Of a stretch of DNA of 12,777 nt, positions 6,265 through 12,777 are shown one piece after another. The stretch is taken from the NCBI GenBank assembly GCA_003488105.1, contig DNMS01000415.1, positions 1,930 to 14,706 on the forward strand, read 5' to 3'. The position numbers and the translations under genes are program-made. Source of the stretch: Rhodospirillaceae bacterium. Its GTDB lineage: Bacteria > Pseudomonadota > Alphaproteobacteria > Rhodospirillales_A > Casp-alpha2. A model generated the notes under the pieces. That model ran no database searches. It was given only the letters and a program-made list of their open reading frames with translations, and was not told where the DNA came from. How positions within the stretch are numbered: the stretch's first letter is position 1; each line of letters begins with the position of its first letter.

Positions 6265-7059
6265 ATGGACGATCTCGACCGCCTGGAAAGTGAAAGCATC
6301 TTCATCCTGCGCGAGGCCTATCAGGCCTTCTCGCGGCTCGGCATGCTGTGGTCGCTCGGTAAGGATTCGAACGTCATGGTCTGGCTCGCCAAGAAGGCGT
6401 TCTTCGGCCATGTCCCGTTCCCCCTGGTGCATGTCGACACGGGCAACAAATTTCCCGAGATGTACGCCTTCCGTGACCGCTACGCGGCCGAATGGGGGGT
6501 CGAACTGATCGTCGGCGGCTGCCCGCCGCTGGAAGACATGGATCAGGACCTGCCGCCGGCGACACGGCGCGCCCAGCGCAAGACCCGGGGCCTGAAGGAA
6601 TTGGTCGAGCGCGAGGGCTTCGACGGCATCTGCGCCGGCATTCGCCGTGACGAGGAAGGGACCCGCGCCAAGGAACGGGTGTTCAGCCCGCGCAGCGTTG
6701 ATGCGGCCTGGGACGTGCGCGATCAGCCGCCCGAACTGTGGGGTCAGTACAACACGGATTTCCCACCCGGCACGCATGTGCGCGTGCATCCCATTCTGCA
6801 TTGGTCGGAACTGGACATCTGGCGCTACATCGCGCGCGAAGGCATTCCGGTGGTCGAGCTTTATTTCGCCAGGGACGGCAAGCGGTATCGGTCGCTAGGC
6901 GACCAGGACATCACAAATCCCGTGGCCAGCGAGGCCGCGACCATCGAAGCCATCATCGCCGAACTGGAACAGACCCACGTCGCCGAACGGTCGGGCCGCG
7001 CCATGGACCACGAGGCCGAGGACTCCTTCGAACGCCTGCGCACGGAAGGCTACATGTAA
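6265..7059 (+). CDS. cysD: Sulfate adenylyltransferase small subunit (ATP sulfurylase, CysD), short form
   Basis: This encodes 264 residues from the ATG at 6265 ([11 protein letters not shown] aligns with the usual CysD beginning). With CysN it forms APS from sulfate and ATP. The PP-loop SLGKDSNVM is at residues 30-38, then [16 protein letters not shown] and [12 protein letters not shown] (127-138). It is about 40 residues shorter than the E. coli protein (302 aa). The long insert before the conserved FRTLGCWPLTG region is missing, and that region reads [10 protein letters not shown] here (208-217), with Asp in place of the family's Cys. The C-terminus ([13 protein letters not shown]...EGYM) is still recognisable. 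The ribosome site is weak. Its stop overlaps the cysNC start. Function is likely retained since all nucleotide-binding motifs are present. Confidence 0.88.
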   Translation: MDDLDRLESESIFILREAYQAFSRLGMLWSLGKDSNVMVWLAKKAFFGHVPFPLVHVDTGNKFPEMYAFRDRYAAEWGVELIVGGCPPLEDMDQDLPPATRRAQRKTRGLKELVEREGFDGICAGIRRDEEGTRAKERVFSPRSVDAAWDVRDQPPELWGQYNTDFPPGTHVRVHPILHWSELDIWRYIAREGIPVVELYFARDGKRYRSLGDQDITNPVASEAATIEAIIAELEQTHVAERSGRAMDHEAEDSFERLRTEGYM

Positions 7060-8954
7060 TGGCCGCCGCAATGAAACCCGCCGACCGCAAGCCCGTGGTC
7101 AAGATCGTGTTCGCCGGCCATGTCGACCATGGCAAATCGACCTTGCTGGGCCGCCTGCTGACCGACCTGCGCGCCCTTCCCGAAGGCAAGATGGAATCCG
7201 TCGCCGAAAGCTGCAAGCGGCGCGGCGTGGTGTTCGAATGGGCGTTCCTGCTGGATGCGCTGCGCGCCGAACGGGATCAGGGCATCACCATCGATTCGAC
7301 CCAGGTTCAGGCTGAAACGGATACCCGCCGCTTCGTCTTCATCGACGCCCCGGGCCATCACGAATTCATCAAGAACATGGTCACCGGCGCGGCCCAGGCG
7401 GACGCCGCCGTGCTGTTGGTCGACGCCAAGGACGGCCTGCAGGCGGAAACACAGCGCCATGCCTTCCTGCTGGGGCTGCTGGGCATTCGTGATGTCATCG
7501 TCGCCGTGACCAAGATGGATCTGGTCGGATACGATCAGGCCCGGTTCGATGATCTGGCGGGCCAGGTGACGGCTCATCTCGCCTCCCTCGGCTTCGATGC
7601 GGACCGCGTCAAGGCCATCCCCGTCGCCGCCCGCGACGGCGAGAACATCCTGACGCAGGGCGGCGCCATGCCTTGGCATTCGGGCCCGGCGCTGATCGAA
7701 CATTTGGACGCCCTGGTGCCCGGCGCCGCCGAGGCCGACGCGGCCGCCGCGCCCCTGCGCTTCATCGTGCAGGGCGTGTACAAGTTCGATGAACGGCGCA
7801 TCCTCGCCGGACGCATTCTGTCCGGCAGCCTGTCCGTGGGCGACGAGATATTGTTCTCGCCCGGCAATCGGCGTGGGCGGGTCAAGAGCATCGAAACCTG
7901 GCCCACCCCGGCGGACCGCCCGACGCGGGCCGAAACCGGGCAATCGGTCGGCATCACCCTGGACCAGCAATCGTTCATCGAACGCGGCGCCGTCGGCGCC
8001 CATCCGGACACCGCCCCCCATCTGATCAACACGCTGCGTGGGCGCATCGTGTGGTTCGGCGCCGAACCCCTGACCCCCGGCGCGCGTTACAAGATGAAGT
8101 TGAACGCGGGCGAATACCTGTGCATCGCCGAGACCATCGAACATGTCCTCAATGCCGGGGACTTGTCGAAATCCACGTCGGCGACGGTCAGCCGCAATCA
8201 GATCGCCGACGTCGTGTTTCGTTCCCGCGGACACATGGCCGCGGACGCCCACGGCGAGGCCCCGCAGACCGGGCGGTTCGTCCTGGTCGCGGATCATCGC
8301 ATCGTCGGCTGCGGCCTGATCGACCTTGACGGTTTCGTCGCCGACAACCGCCAAAAGTCGCCCAAGTCGGACAACATCATGCGTGTCGAGCACCGCATCG
8401 ATATGGCCGAACGCTGGTCCGCCAACGGCCACAAAAGCGGCATCCTGTGGTTCACGGGCCTGTCCGGATCAGGCAAGTCGACGTTGGCTGTGCGGCTGGA
8501 AGAAGCTCTGTTCCGGCGCGGCAAGCAGGTCTTCGTGTTGGACGGCGACAATGTCCGCCACGGGCTTTGCGCCGACCTGGGATTCTCGCCCGATGACCGG
8601 CAGGAAAACATCCGCCGCGTCGGCGAGCTGGCGCAGATTCTGGCCCACGCCGGGTTTATCGTCGTCACTGCCTTCATTTCCCCCTACCGGGCGGACCGCG
8701 ACGGCGTGCGGGCCCGCGCCGGCGACCTGTTCCACGAAATCCATGTGGCGGCGAATCTGGAGGTTTGCGAGCAGCGCGACCCCAAGGGGCTCTACAAAAA
8801 AGCCCGGACCGGCGAGATTCCGGAATTCACGGGAGTTTCCGCCCCCTATGAAGCACCCCATGCCCCCGAACTGGTGATCGACACGGCCATTCTGGAGGTC
8901 GATGCCTGCGTCGAGCGTCTGGTCGACTACGCGCTGGCGGCCTTCGAGGCGTAA
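7059..8954 (+). CDS. cysNC: Bifunctional sulfate adenylyltransferase large subunit / APS kinase (CysN-CysC fusion)
   Basis: This encodes 631 residues, the usual size for NodQ-type CysNC. The start ATG shares its A with the cysD stop (TAATG), so the two are probably translationally coupled; an ATG at 7071 is an alternative. The N-terminal GTPase, which drives APS formation with CysD, has P-loop GHVDHGKST (20-28), DAPGHHEF (96-103) and TKMD (151-154, where NKMD is usual), followed by EF-Tu-like beta-barrel domains to about 435. The C-terminal APS kinase has Walker [10 protein letters not shown] (467-475), [22 protein letters not shown] and [19 protein letters not shown]. All kinase motifs are intact, so PAPS is probably made although CysH uses APS; PAPS would serve sulfotransferases. 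Cytoplasmic. Confidence 0.95.
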   Translation: MAAAMKPADRKPVVKIVFAGHVDHGKSTLLGRLLTDLRALPEGKMESVAESCKRRGVVFEWAFLLDALRAERDQGITIDSTQVQAETDTRRFVFIDAPGHHEFIKNMVTGAAQADAAVLLVDAKDGLQAETQRHAFLLGLLGIRDVIVAVTKMDLVGYDQARFDDLAGQVTAHLASLGFDADRVKAIPVAARDGENILTQGGAMPWHSGPALIEHLDALVPGAAEADAAAAPLRFIVQGVYKFDERRILAGRILSGSLSVGDEILFSPGNRRGRVKSIETWPTPADRPTRAETGQSVGITLDQQSFIERGAVGAHPDTAPHLINTLRGRIVWFGAEPLTPGARYKMKLNAGEYLCIAETIEHVLNAGDLSKSTSATVSRNQIADVVFRSRGHMAADAHGEAPQTGRFVLVADHRIVGCGLIDLDGFVADNRQKSPKSDNIMRVEHRIDMAERWSANGHKSGILWFTGLSGSGKSTLAVRLEEALFRRGKQVFVLDGDNVRHGLCADLGFSPDDRQENIRRVGELAQILAHAGFIVVTAFISPYRADRDGVRARAGDLFHEIHVAANLEVCEQRDPKGLYKKARTGEIPEFTGVSAPYEAPHAPELVIDTAILEVDACVERLVDYALAAFEA

Positions 8955-8963
8955 AGGCGGCAG

Positions 8964-10493
8964 TTAGCTGGCGCGTTTGCCGCGCGCAGCCATTTCCGCG
9001 AGGAAGCTTTCCGTCGATCCGGCCTTGAGGAACGAATAGGCACAACCCAACACCCGGTCCTTGCGCTCGCCTTCTTCGGGGCAGCTTTTTTCCGGAATGC
9101 GCGGCTTGCCGTCGGCGGCGTCCTGGTCCTCGCCGGGAAGCGCCCCCGGCAGGTCTTTCTCCCGTTGCGACGGATCTTGGGCTTCCGGCTGGATGACGAT
9201 GTCAGGGTGCACACCTTCGGCCTGGATGGTGTGACCGGACGGCGAATAGTAGAGCGCCGTGGTCAAGCGCAGCGCCCCTTCCACCGGCAGCGGCATGATG
9301 GTCTGCACCGACCCCTTGCCGAACGACCGTGTCCCCATAACCGTCGCCCGGCCGTGGAATTGCAGAGCACTGGCGACGATTTCCGAGGCCGAGGCCGAGC
9401 CGCCGTTGATCAGCACCACGATCGGCAGGTTGCGGGCAAGATCGCCGGGCCGGGCATCGTAATTGCGCTGATTATCGTCCGTGCGACCGCGTACGGAAAC
9501 GATCCCGCCTTTATCCAGGAAGCTGTCGGCGAGGATCAACGATTGATCCAGCAGACCGCCCGGGTTCGAGCGCAGGTCCAGAACCACACCCCGAATCTGG
9601 GCATCGGGCTGGGTCCGCAGTTCCGCCATGGCCTTGGCGATGCCGCTTTCGACCTTTTCCGAGAACCGGGTGACCCGGACATAACCGATATCGCCGTCGA
9701 CCCGCCACCGCACGGCACGCACCTTGATCACCGCGCGCACCACGGTAACGTCGAATTCGGGCTGACTGCCCCGGCGGATGCGCAGCAAGATCTCGGTCCC
9801 CGGATCGCCGCGCATCTTGGCCACGGCCTGGCTCAGGCTCTTGCCCAGGACCGGATCGCCGTCAACGGCGGTGATGCGGTCGCCAGATTGCAGGCCCGCG
9901 CGTTCGGCCGGGGTGTCTTCGATCGGGGAAACGACCTTGACCAGCCCCTCCTCCATCGTCACCTCGATACCCAGGCCGCCGAATTCGCCGCGTGTCGTGA
10001 TGTAGGTTTCCTCGAACTCGCGGGCATTCATGTAGTCGGAATGCGGATCGAGGGACTGCAACATTCCGTCCAGCGCCTTCTCGACCAGTTCCCGGGGCGC
10101 CAGACTGGCCCGTTCCGGCTTGTCCTTCTCAACCCCCTTGATGGCGGCGTCGATCAGTTCCGCGTCATTGAGATCGCGCACATAAGATGCCCGCACGCGG
10201 CGAAAGGCGAAGCGGAAATAATCCAGGCGTTCCTCGGCGTCGCCGGTGCTGACGTAGCGGTCATAGACCGCGTTGAAGCGGTCAAGCTGTTGTCGGGTTT
10301 CGTCGCTGAGGGCAAGACGGTCGACGCCAAGCGCCTCCATCACGCGGGCGACGCTCGACTGCTGGGCCGTACAACCGGCGATCCCTACCGCCACCCCAAA
10401 ACCAAGAACCGCCGCCCCCGCCCATGCCAGGGACGCGCGGAGCGCTCTCTTCGGTCTTGGGTCCTGCGGTTTGGTTTCGCCCGGCCGATCCAT
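8964..10493 (-). CDS. S41-family (CtpA-like) carboxyl-terminal processing protease, lipoprotein
   Basis: This encodes 509 residues. The N-terminus is basic (to residue 19), then a hydrophobic stretch ends in the lipobox IAGC with C41 as the lipid-modified residue, so it is likely membrane-anchored on the periplasmic side. A helical region (about 60-165) with the motif LDPHSDYMNAREFEE precedes a PDZ domain (about 170-250, GGLGIEV...GLQSGDRITAVDG). The S41 protease core has DLRSNPGGLL, NGGSASASEI with the likely nucleophile S368, and SFGKGSVQT with catalytic K393; the 25-residue spacing is that of CtpA. The C-terminal tail has two cysteines and many charges and is poorly conserved in general. 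It probably trims or degrades envelope proteins. Its ATG overlaps the stop of the DHH gene by one base (TAATG). Its stop is 9 bases from that of the convergent cysNC. Confidence 0.9.
   Translation of the reverse strand: MDRPGETKPQDPRPKRALRASLAWAGAAVLGFGVAVGIAGCTAQQSSVARVMEALGVDRLALSDETRQQLDRFNAVYDRYVSTGDAEERLDYFRFAFRRVRASYVRDLNDAELIDAAIKGVEKDKPERASLAPRELVEKALDGMLQSLDPHSDYMNAREFEETYITTRGEFGGLGIEVTMEEGLVKVVSPIEDTPAERAGLQSGDRITAVDGDPVLGKSLSQAVAKMRGDPGTEILLRIRRGSQPEFDVTVVRAVIKVRAVRWRVDGDIGYVRVTRFSEKVESGIAKAMAELRTQPDAQIRGVVLDLRSNPGGLLDQSLILADSFLDKGGIVSVRGRTDDNQRNYDARPGDLARNLPIVVLINGGSASASEIVASALQFHGRATVMGTRSFGKGSVQTIMPLPVEGALRLTTALYYSPSGHTIQAEGVHPDIVIQPEAQDPSQREKDLPGALPGEDQDAADGKPRIPEKSCPEEGERKDRVLGCAYSFLKAGSTESFLAEMAARGKRAS
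8968..8989 (+). terminator. Hairpin just after cysNC, possible weak terminator
   Basis: CTGGCGCG (8968-8975) can pair with CGCGC-g-CAG (8981-8989, one bulged G) around the loop TTTGC, starting 14 bases after the cysNC stop. It lies inside the 3' end of the convergent protease gene. No T-run follows, so intrinsic termination would be inefficient. Confidence 0.25.
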
Positions 10494-11422
10494 TATCCGT
10501 CCGCGGTAATCTGTTCGATCAATTCCCCCAGAATCCGTTCGGCATCCTCATTTTCAACCTGGCAGGTCCCCGCGTTCAGGTGCCCACCGCCACCGTATTT
10601 AAGCATCAGTTCACCCACGTTCGTATTCGACGTACGGTTGAGAATCGATTTGCCGGTCGCGAACACGGTGTTCATCTTCTGCATGCCCCACAAGACATGG
10701 ATCGAGATGTTGGTGTCCGGATACAGCGCATAGATCATGAACCGGTTACCGGCAAAGATGGTGTCTTCTTCCCGCAGGTCAAGCACCACCAGATTGCCGT
10801 GCACCGTGGAACACCGCTTGATCTGATCGATCTGCTTTTCCCGGTGCTCGTTGTAAAGTTCCACCCGTTCCTTGACGTCCGCCAAGTCCAGAATCTGTGC
10901 GATCGAATGGCCCCGGCAATAGTCGATCAGGTCCATCATCAACTGATAGTTGGAAACCCGGAACTCACGGAAGCGGCCCAGCCCCGTGCGTGCGTCCATC
11001 AGGAAGTTCATGAGGTCCCAGCCCTGGGGGTTGAGGACCTCGTCCTTGTTGAACTGTGCCGCGTCGCCCTTGTCGACGGCCGCCATCATATCGTCGGCCA
11101 CGTTGGGGAACGCTGCCTTGCCGCCGTAATACTCATAGACGACGCGGGCGGCGGAGGGGGCATCCGGATTAATGATGTGATTTTCCGGCTTGTCCTCCAT
11201 GCGCAGGGTTTCGCTGAGGTGATGGTCGAACGCCAGATGAATCCCGGGAACGTAAGGCAGGTTCGTGGAGATGTCGCGCTCCGACACCAGGATGGTGCCG
11301 TCTTGCATGTCCTTCGGATGGACGAACTTGATATCGTCGATCATATCAAGTTCCTTCAGAAGGACGGCGCAGACCAATCCATCGAAGTCGCTTCGGGTAA
11401 TCAGGCGAAATTTGTCAGTCAT
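10493..11422 (-). CDS. DHH-family phosphoesterase
   Basis: This encodes 309 residues, starting at the ATG at 11422 with a GGGGGA stretch about 10 bases upstream. The N-terminal metal site is seen as RSDFDG (10-15) and AFDHH (DHH at 66-68), with further acidic residues around D50 and in DKGDA. The C-terminal DHHA1 domain has GGGGHLNAG with H281. These proteins are manganese-dependent phosphodiesterases or phosphatases acting on short RNAs, cyclic dinucleotides, pAp or polyphosphate. The length is close to stand-alone cytoplasmic members such as NrnA, but the sequence does not tell which substrate is used. No signal peptide or membrane segment. It is co-transcribed with the downstream S41 protease gene. 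Confidence 0.85.
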   Translation of the reverse strand: MTDKFRLITRSDFDGLVCAVLLKELDMIDDIKFVHPKDMQDGTILVSERDISTNLPYVPGIHLAFDHHLSETLRMEDKPENHIINPDAPSAARVVYEYYGGKAAFPNVADDMMAAVDKGDAAQFNKDEVLNPQGWDLMNFLMDARTGLGRFREFRVSNYQLMMDLIDYCRGHSIAQILDLADVKERVELYNEHREKQIDQIKRCSTVHGNLVVLDLREEDTIFAGNRFMIYALYPDTNISIHVLWGMQKMNTVFATGKSILNRTSNTNVGELMLKYGGGGHLNAGTCQVENEDAERILGELIEQITADG

Positions 11423-11529
11423 AACCTAGTCTTCCCCCGTCTCTGGGCCGATTTTTGATCCCGTTTTGATGTGGGCTGATATCTGGGCGCAGTTTGCCGG
11501 GATTCGTGGCGTTAGGGAACCCAAATCTA
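11423..11529. other. Gap between the heme A synthase and DHH genes
   Basis: These 107 bases hold no gene. I see no strong hairpin with a T-run and no clear promoter. They may carry the DHH promoter, or the three genes may be read together from upstream of COX15. Confidence 0.4.
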
Positions 11530-12588
11530 TCAACGCCGAGCCTGATGCAGGCACCATAGCGCCGCAGTCAGCAGCACCACGGCCCCGGCCTGATGCAGGG
11601 CGCCAAGAACGACCGGTACCGCCGTCAGCAGGGTCGCGATGCCAATCCCTGCCTGGATGAATACGACCATAACCATAAGACCGGCCCCTTGCCTGAGCCC
11701 CCGGGGGGCGTCGGACCGGCGCACGCCCAACCAGAAAGCCAACACGAAGCAGACAGTCGTGACGGCCAGAACCCGGTGATCGAACTGCACCGTTGCCCGG
11801 TCCTCGAAGAAATTCAGATAGACCGGACGCAGATGAAAGGCGTCGGCCGGCAACAGGCGGCCTTCCATCAGGGGGAACGTGTTGTACATCAACCCCGCGT
11901 CCAGCCCGGCGACCAGGGCGCCGGAAAACACGGTCAGGAAGATGAAGCCCAGCACTCCCGCAGCCCAGGCGGCAAATCGTGCCCGATCCCGGGGCACCAC
12001 CGCATAGCGCGGCTGTATGATGTCCAGCGCGGTCCACAGGGCGAACAGATAGATCGCCAGCGCCAGGGACAGATGGGCGGCCAGACGGTATTGGCTGACC
12101 GACGGCTCGTCCACCAGCCCGCTTTTCACCATGTACCAGCCCAGCACCCCCTGCAGCCCGCCGAGCACGAACAGAATGACGCATTTGCTTCGGACCGGGC
12201 CGTTCAGCCGCCCTTTGGCCAGAAACCAGACGAAGGGCAGGAAGAACACGACCCCGATGATGCGCCCGAACAGGCGGTGCAGATATTCCAGCCAGAAGAT
12301 TTCCTGAAACCCGCTGAGGCTCATGCCCGCGTTGACATGCCGGTATTCCGGGCTTTGCCGATAGGCGTCGAAGGCTGCCTGCCAAGCAGCCTCGGTCAGG
12401 GGCGGCAGCCAGCCCGTAACCGGATGCCAGTCAACCATGGACAGACCCGATTGGGTCAGGCGCGTCACCCCGCCAAGAACGATCATGGCGAAGACCATGG
12501 CGCAGATCACCAGCAGCCAAGTGGCGACGGGATCAAAGGCGCCGGGCCGGGAATCGTTCGCTTCGCGGGTATCCGTGGCGGTGTTCAT
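11530..12588 (-). CDS. ctaA: Heme A synthase, COX15/CtaA family
   Basis: This encodes 352 residues. The enzyme oxidises the C8 methyl of heme O to the formyl group of heme A in the inner membrane, for assembly of aa3-type cytochrome oxidase. About eight membrane segments are visible. The family signatures are complete: GGVTRLTQSGLSMVDWHP (39-56, H55), EYLHRLFGR (E101, H104), GGLQGVLGWYMVKSGL followed by AAHLSLAL (H172), DHR (H271) and LGALHQAG (H332). The four conserved histidines of the heme sites are present. The sequence has the proteobacterial/mitochondrial COX15 form, not the shorter Bacillus CtaA. A GGAAA stretch lies about 9 bases upstream of the ATG at 12588. It implies an aerobic organism with a heme-A oxidase encoded elsewhere. 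Confidence 0.95.
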   Translation of the reverse strand: MNTATDTREANDSRPGAFDPVATWLLVICAMVFAMIVLGGVTRLTQSGLSMVDWHPVTGWLPPLTEAAWQAAFDAYRQSPEYRHVNAGMSLSGFQEIFWLEYLHRLFGRIIGVVFFLPFVWFLAKGRLNGPVRSKCVILFVLGGLQGVLGWYMVKSGLVDEPSVSQYRLAAHLSLALAIYLFALWTALDIIQPRYAVVPRDRARFAAWAAGVLGFIFLTVFSGALVAGLDAGLMYNTFPLMEGRLLPADAFHLRPVYLNFFEDRATVQFDHRVLAVTTVCFVLAFWLGVRRSDAPRGLRQGAGLMVMVVFIQAGIGIATLLTAVPVVLGALHQAGAVVLLTAALWCLHQARR

Positions 12589-12777
12589 GGGGGATTTCCA
12601 CGTTTCCGGTTACATTCTTACAGCGGGAAGACACCGAAAAGATATCCGGCGTCATTGATTCAGCGGGGGTTTTGCACAATGGTGTGGCGCAGACGCCGCC
12701 GCACAGGCCCGCACGCCCTCGCGTCATATCGCAATCGCCCGACGAAGCCAACCGCATGAACAGAAAATCTCCCCCTT
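12589..12777. other. Region upstream of heme A synthase to the window edge
   Basis: No complete gene is seen in these 189 bases. They should contain the COX15 promoter, but I cannot pick a convincing -35/-10 pair. At 12756 a plus-strand ATG opens a frame (MNRKSPL) that runs off the edge. It has only a weak GAAG before it and may or may not be a gene start. Confidence 0.4.

Noticed and set aside
7050..8432. Long minus-strand open frame (460 codons) opposite cysNC
   Set aside because: Antisense shadow; CysNC motifs are unmistakable on the plus strand.
9165..10733. Plus-strand open frame (522 codons) opposite the S41 and DHH genes
   Set aside because: It crosses the boundary of two well-supported genes on the other strand and shows no family features.
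11593..12759. Plus-strand open frame (388 codons) opposite heme A synthase
   Set aside because: Shadow rich in Gln, His, Arg and Pro, typical of reversed membrane-protein codons.
12756..12777. Start of a plus-strand gene at the window edge (MNRKSPL)
   Set aside because: Only seven codons are visible with a weak ribosome site; it is noted in the region entry but not called as a gene.

Overview
The window is GC-rich DNA (coding regions look to be around 60-65% G+C by eye) and almost certainly from an alphaproteobacterium, probably of the Rhodospirillales type. The markers are a COX15-type heme A synthase, a fused CysN-CysC, an assimilatory APS reductase of the CC/CXXC iron-sulfur type, and a DmsC-anchored molybdoenzyme of the sulfite-oxidising (Soe) type. 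I see no mobile element, CRISPR array, tRNA or rRNA.

Layout. (1) At 1-254, minus strand, is the first 84 codons of a probable large secreted or surface protein. It has a tidy 5' region: a CRP-like site, a sigma70-like promoter, a perfect palindrome over the -10 box, and a leader hairpin. (2) At 428-5070, minus strand, a three-gene operon encodes a molybdopterin catalytic subunit (soeA-like), a four-cluster ferredoxin subunit (soeB-like) and a DmsC/NrfD-type membrane anchor (soeC-like). No Tat signal is present, so the enzyme should face the cytoplasm. (3) At 5071-5391 lies a divergent control region with a 90-base island of about 13% G+C. (4) At 5392-8954, plus strand, is a sulfate-activation and reduction operon: cysH (APS reductase), a short cysD, and cysNC. 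(5) At 8964-11422, minus strand, are a lipoprotein S41 (CtpA-like) protease and, just upstream, a DHH-family phosphoesterase, joined by a TAATG overlap. (6) At 11530-12588, minus strand, is COX15/CtaA heme A synthase.

How the parts work together. CysD and CysN make APS from sulfate and ATP, CysH reduces APS to sulfite, and the CysC domain makes PAPS. The divergent Soe-type complex would oxidise cytoplasmic sulfite back to sulfate and pass electrons to quinone. Sulfite production and sulfite removal are therefore encoded back to back around one control region. This is the most interesting system in the window. The Soe assignment is inferred from architecture and neighbourhood, not proven. The rest is ordinary chromosomal housekeeping DNA, and I did not find a clearly new type of system.
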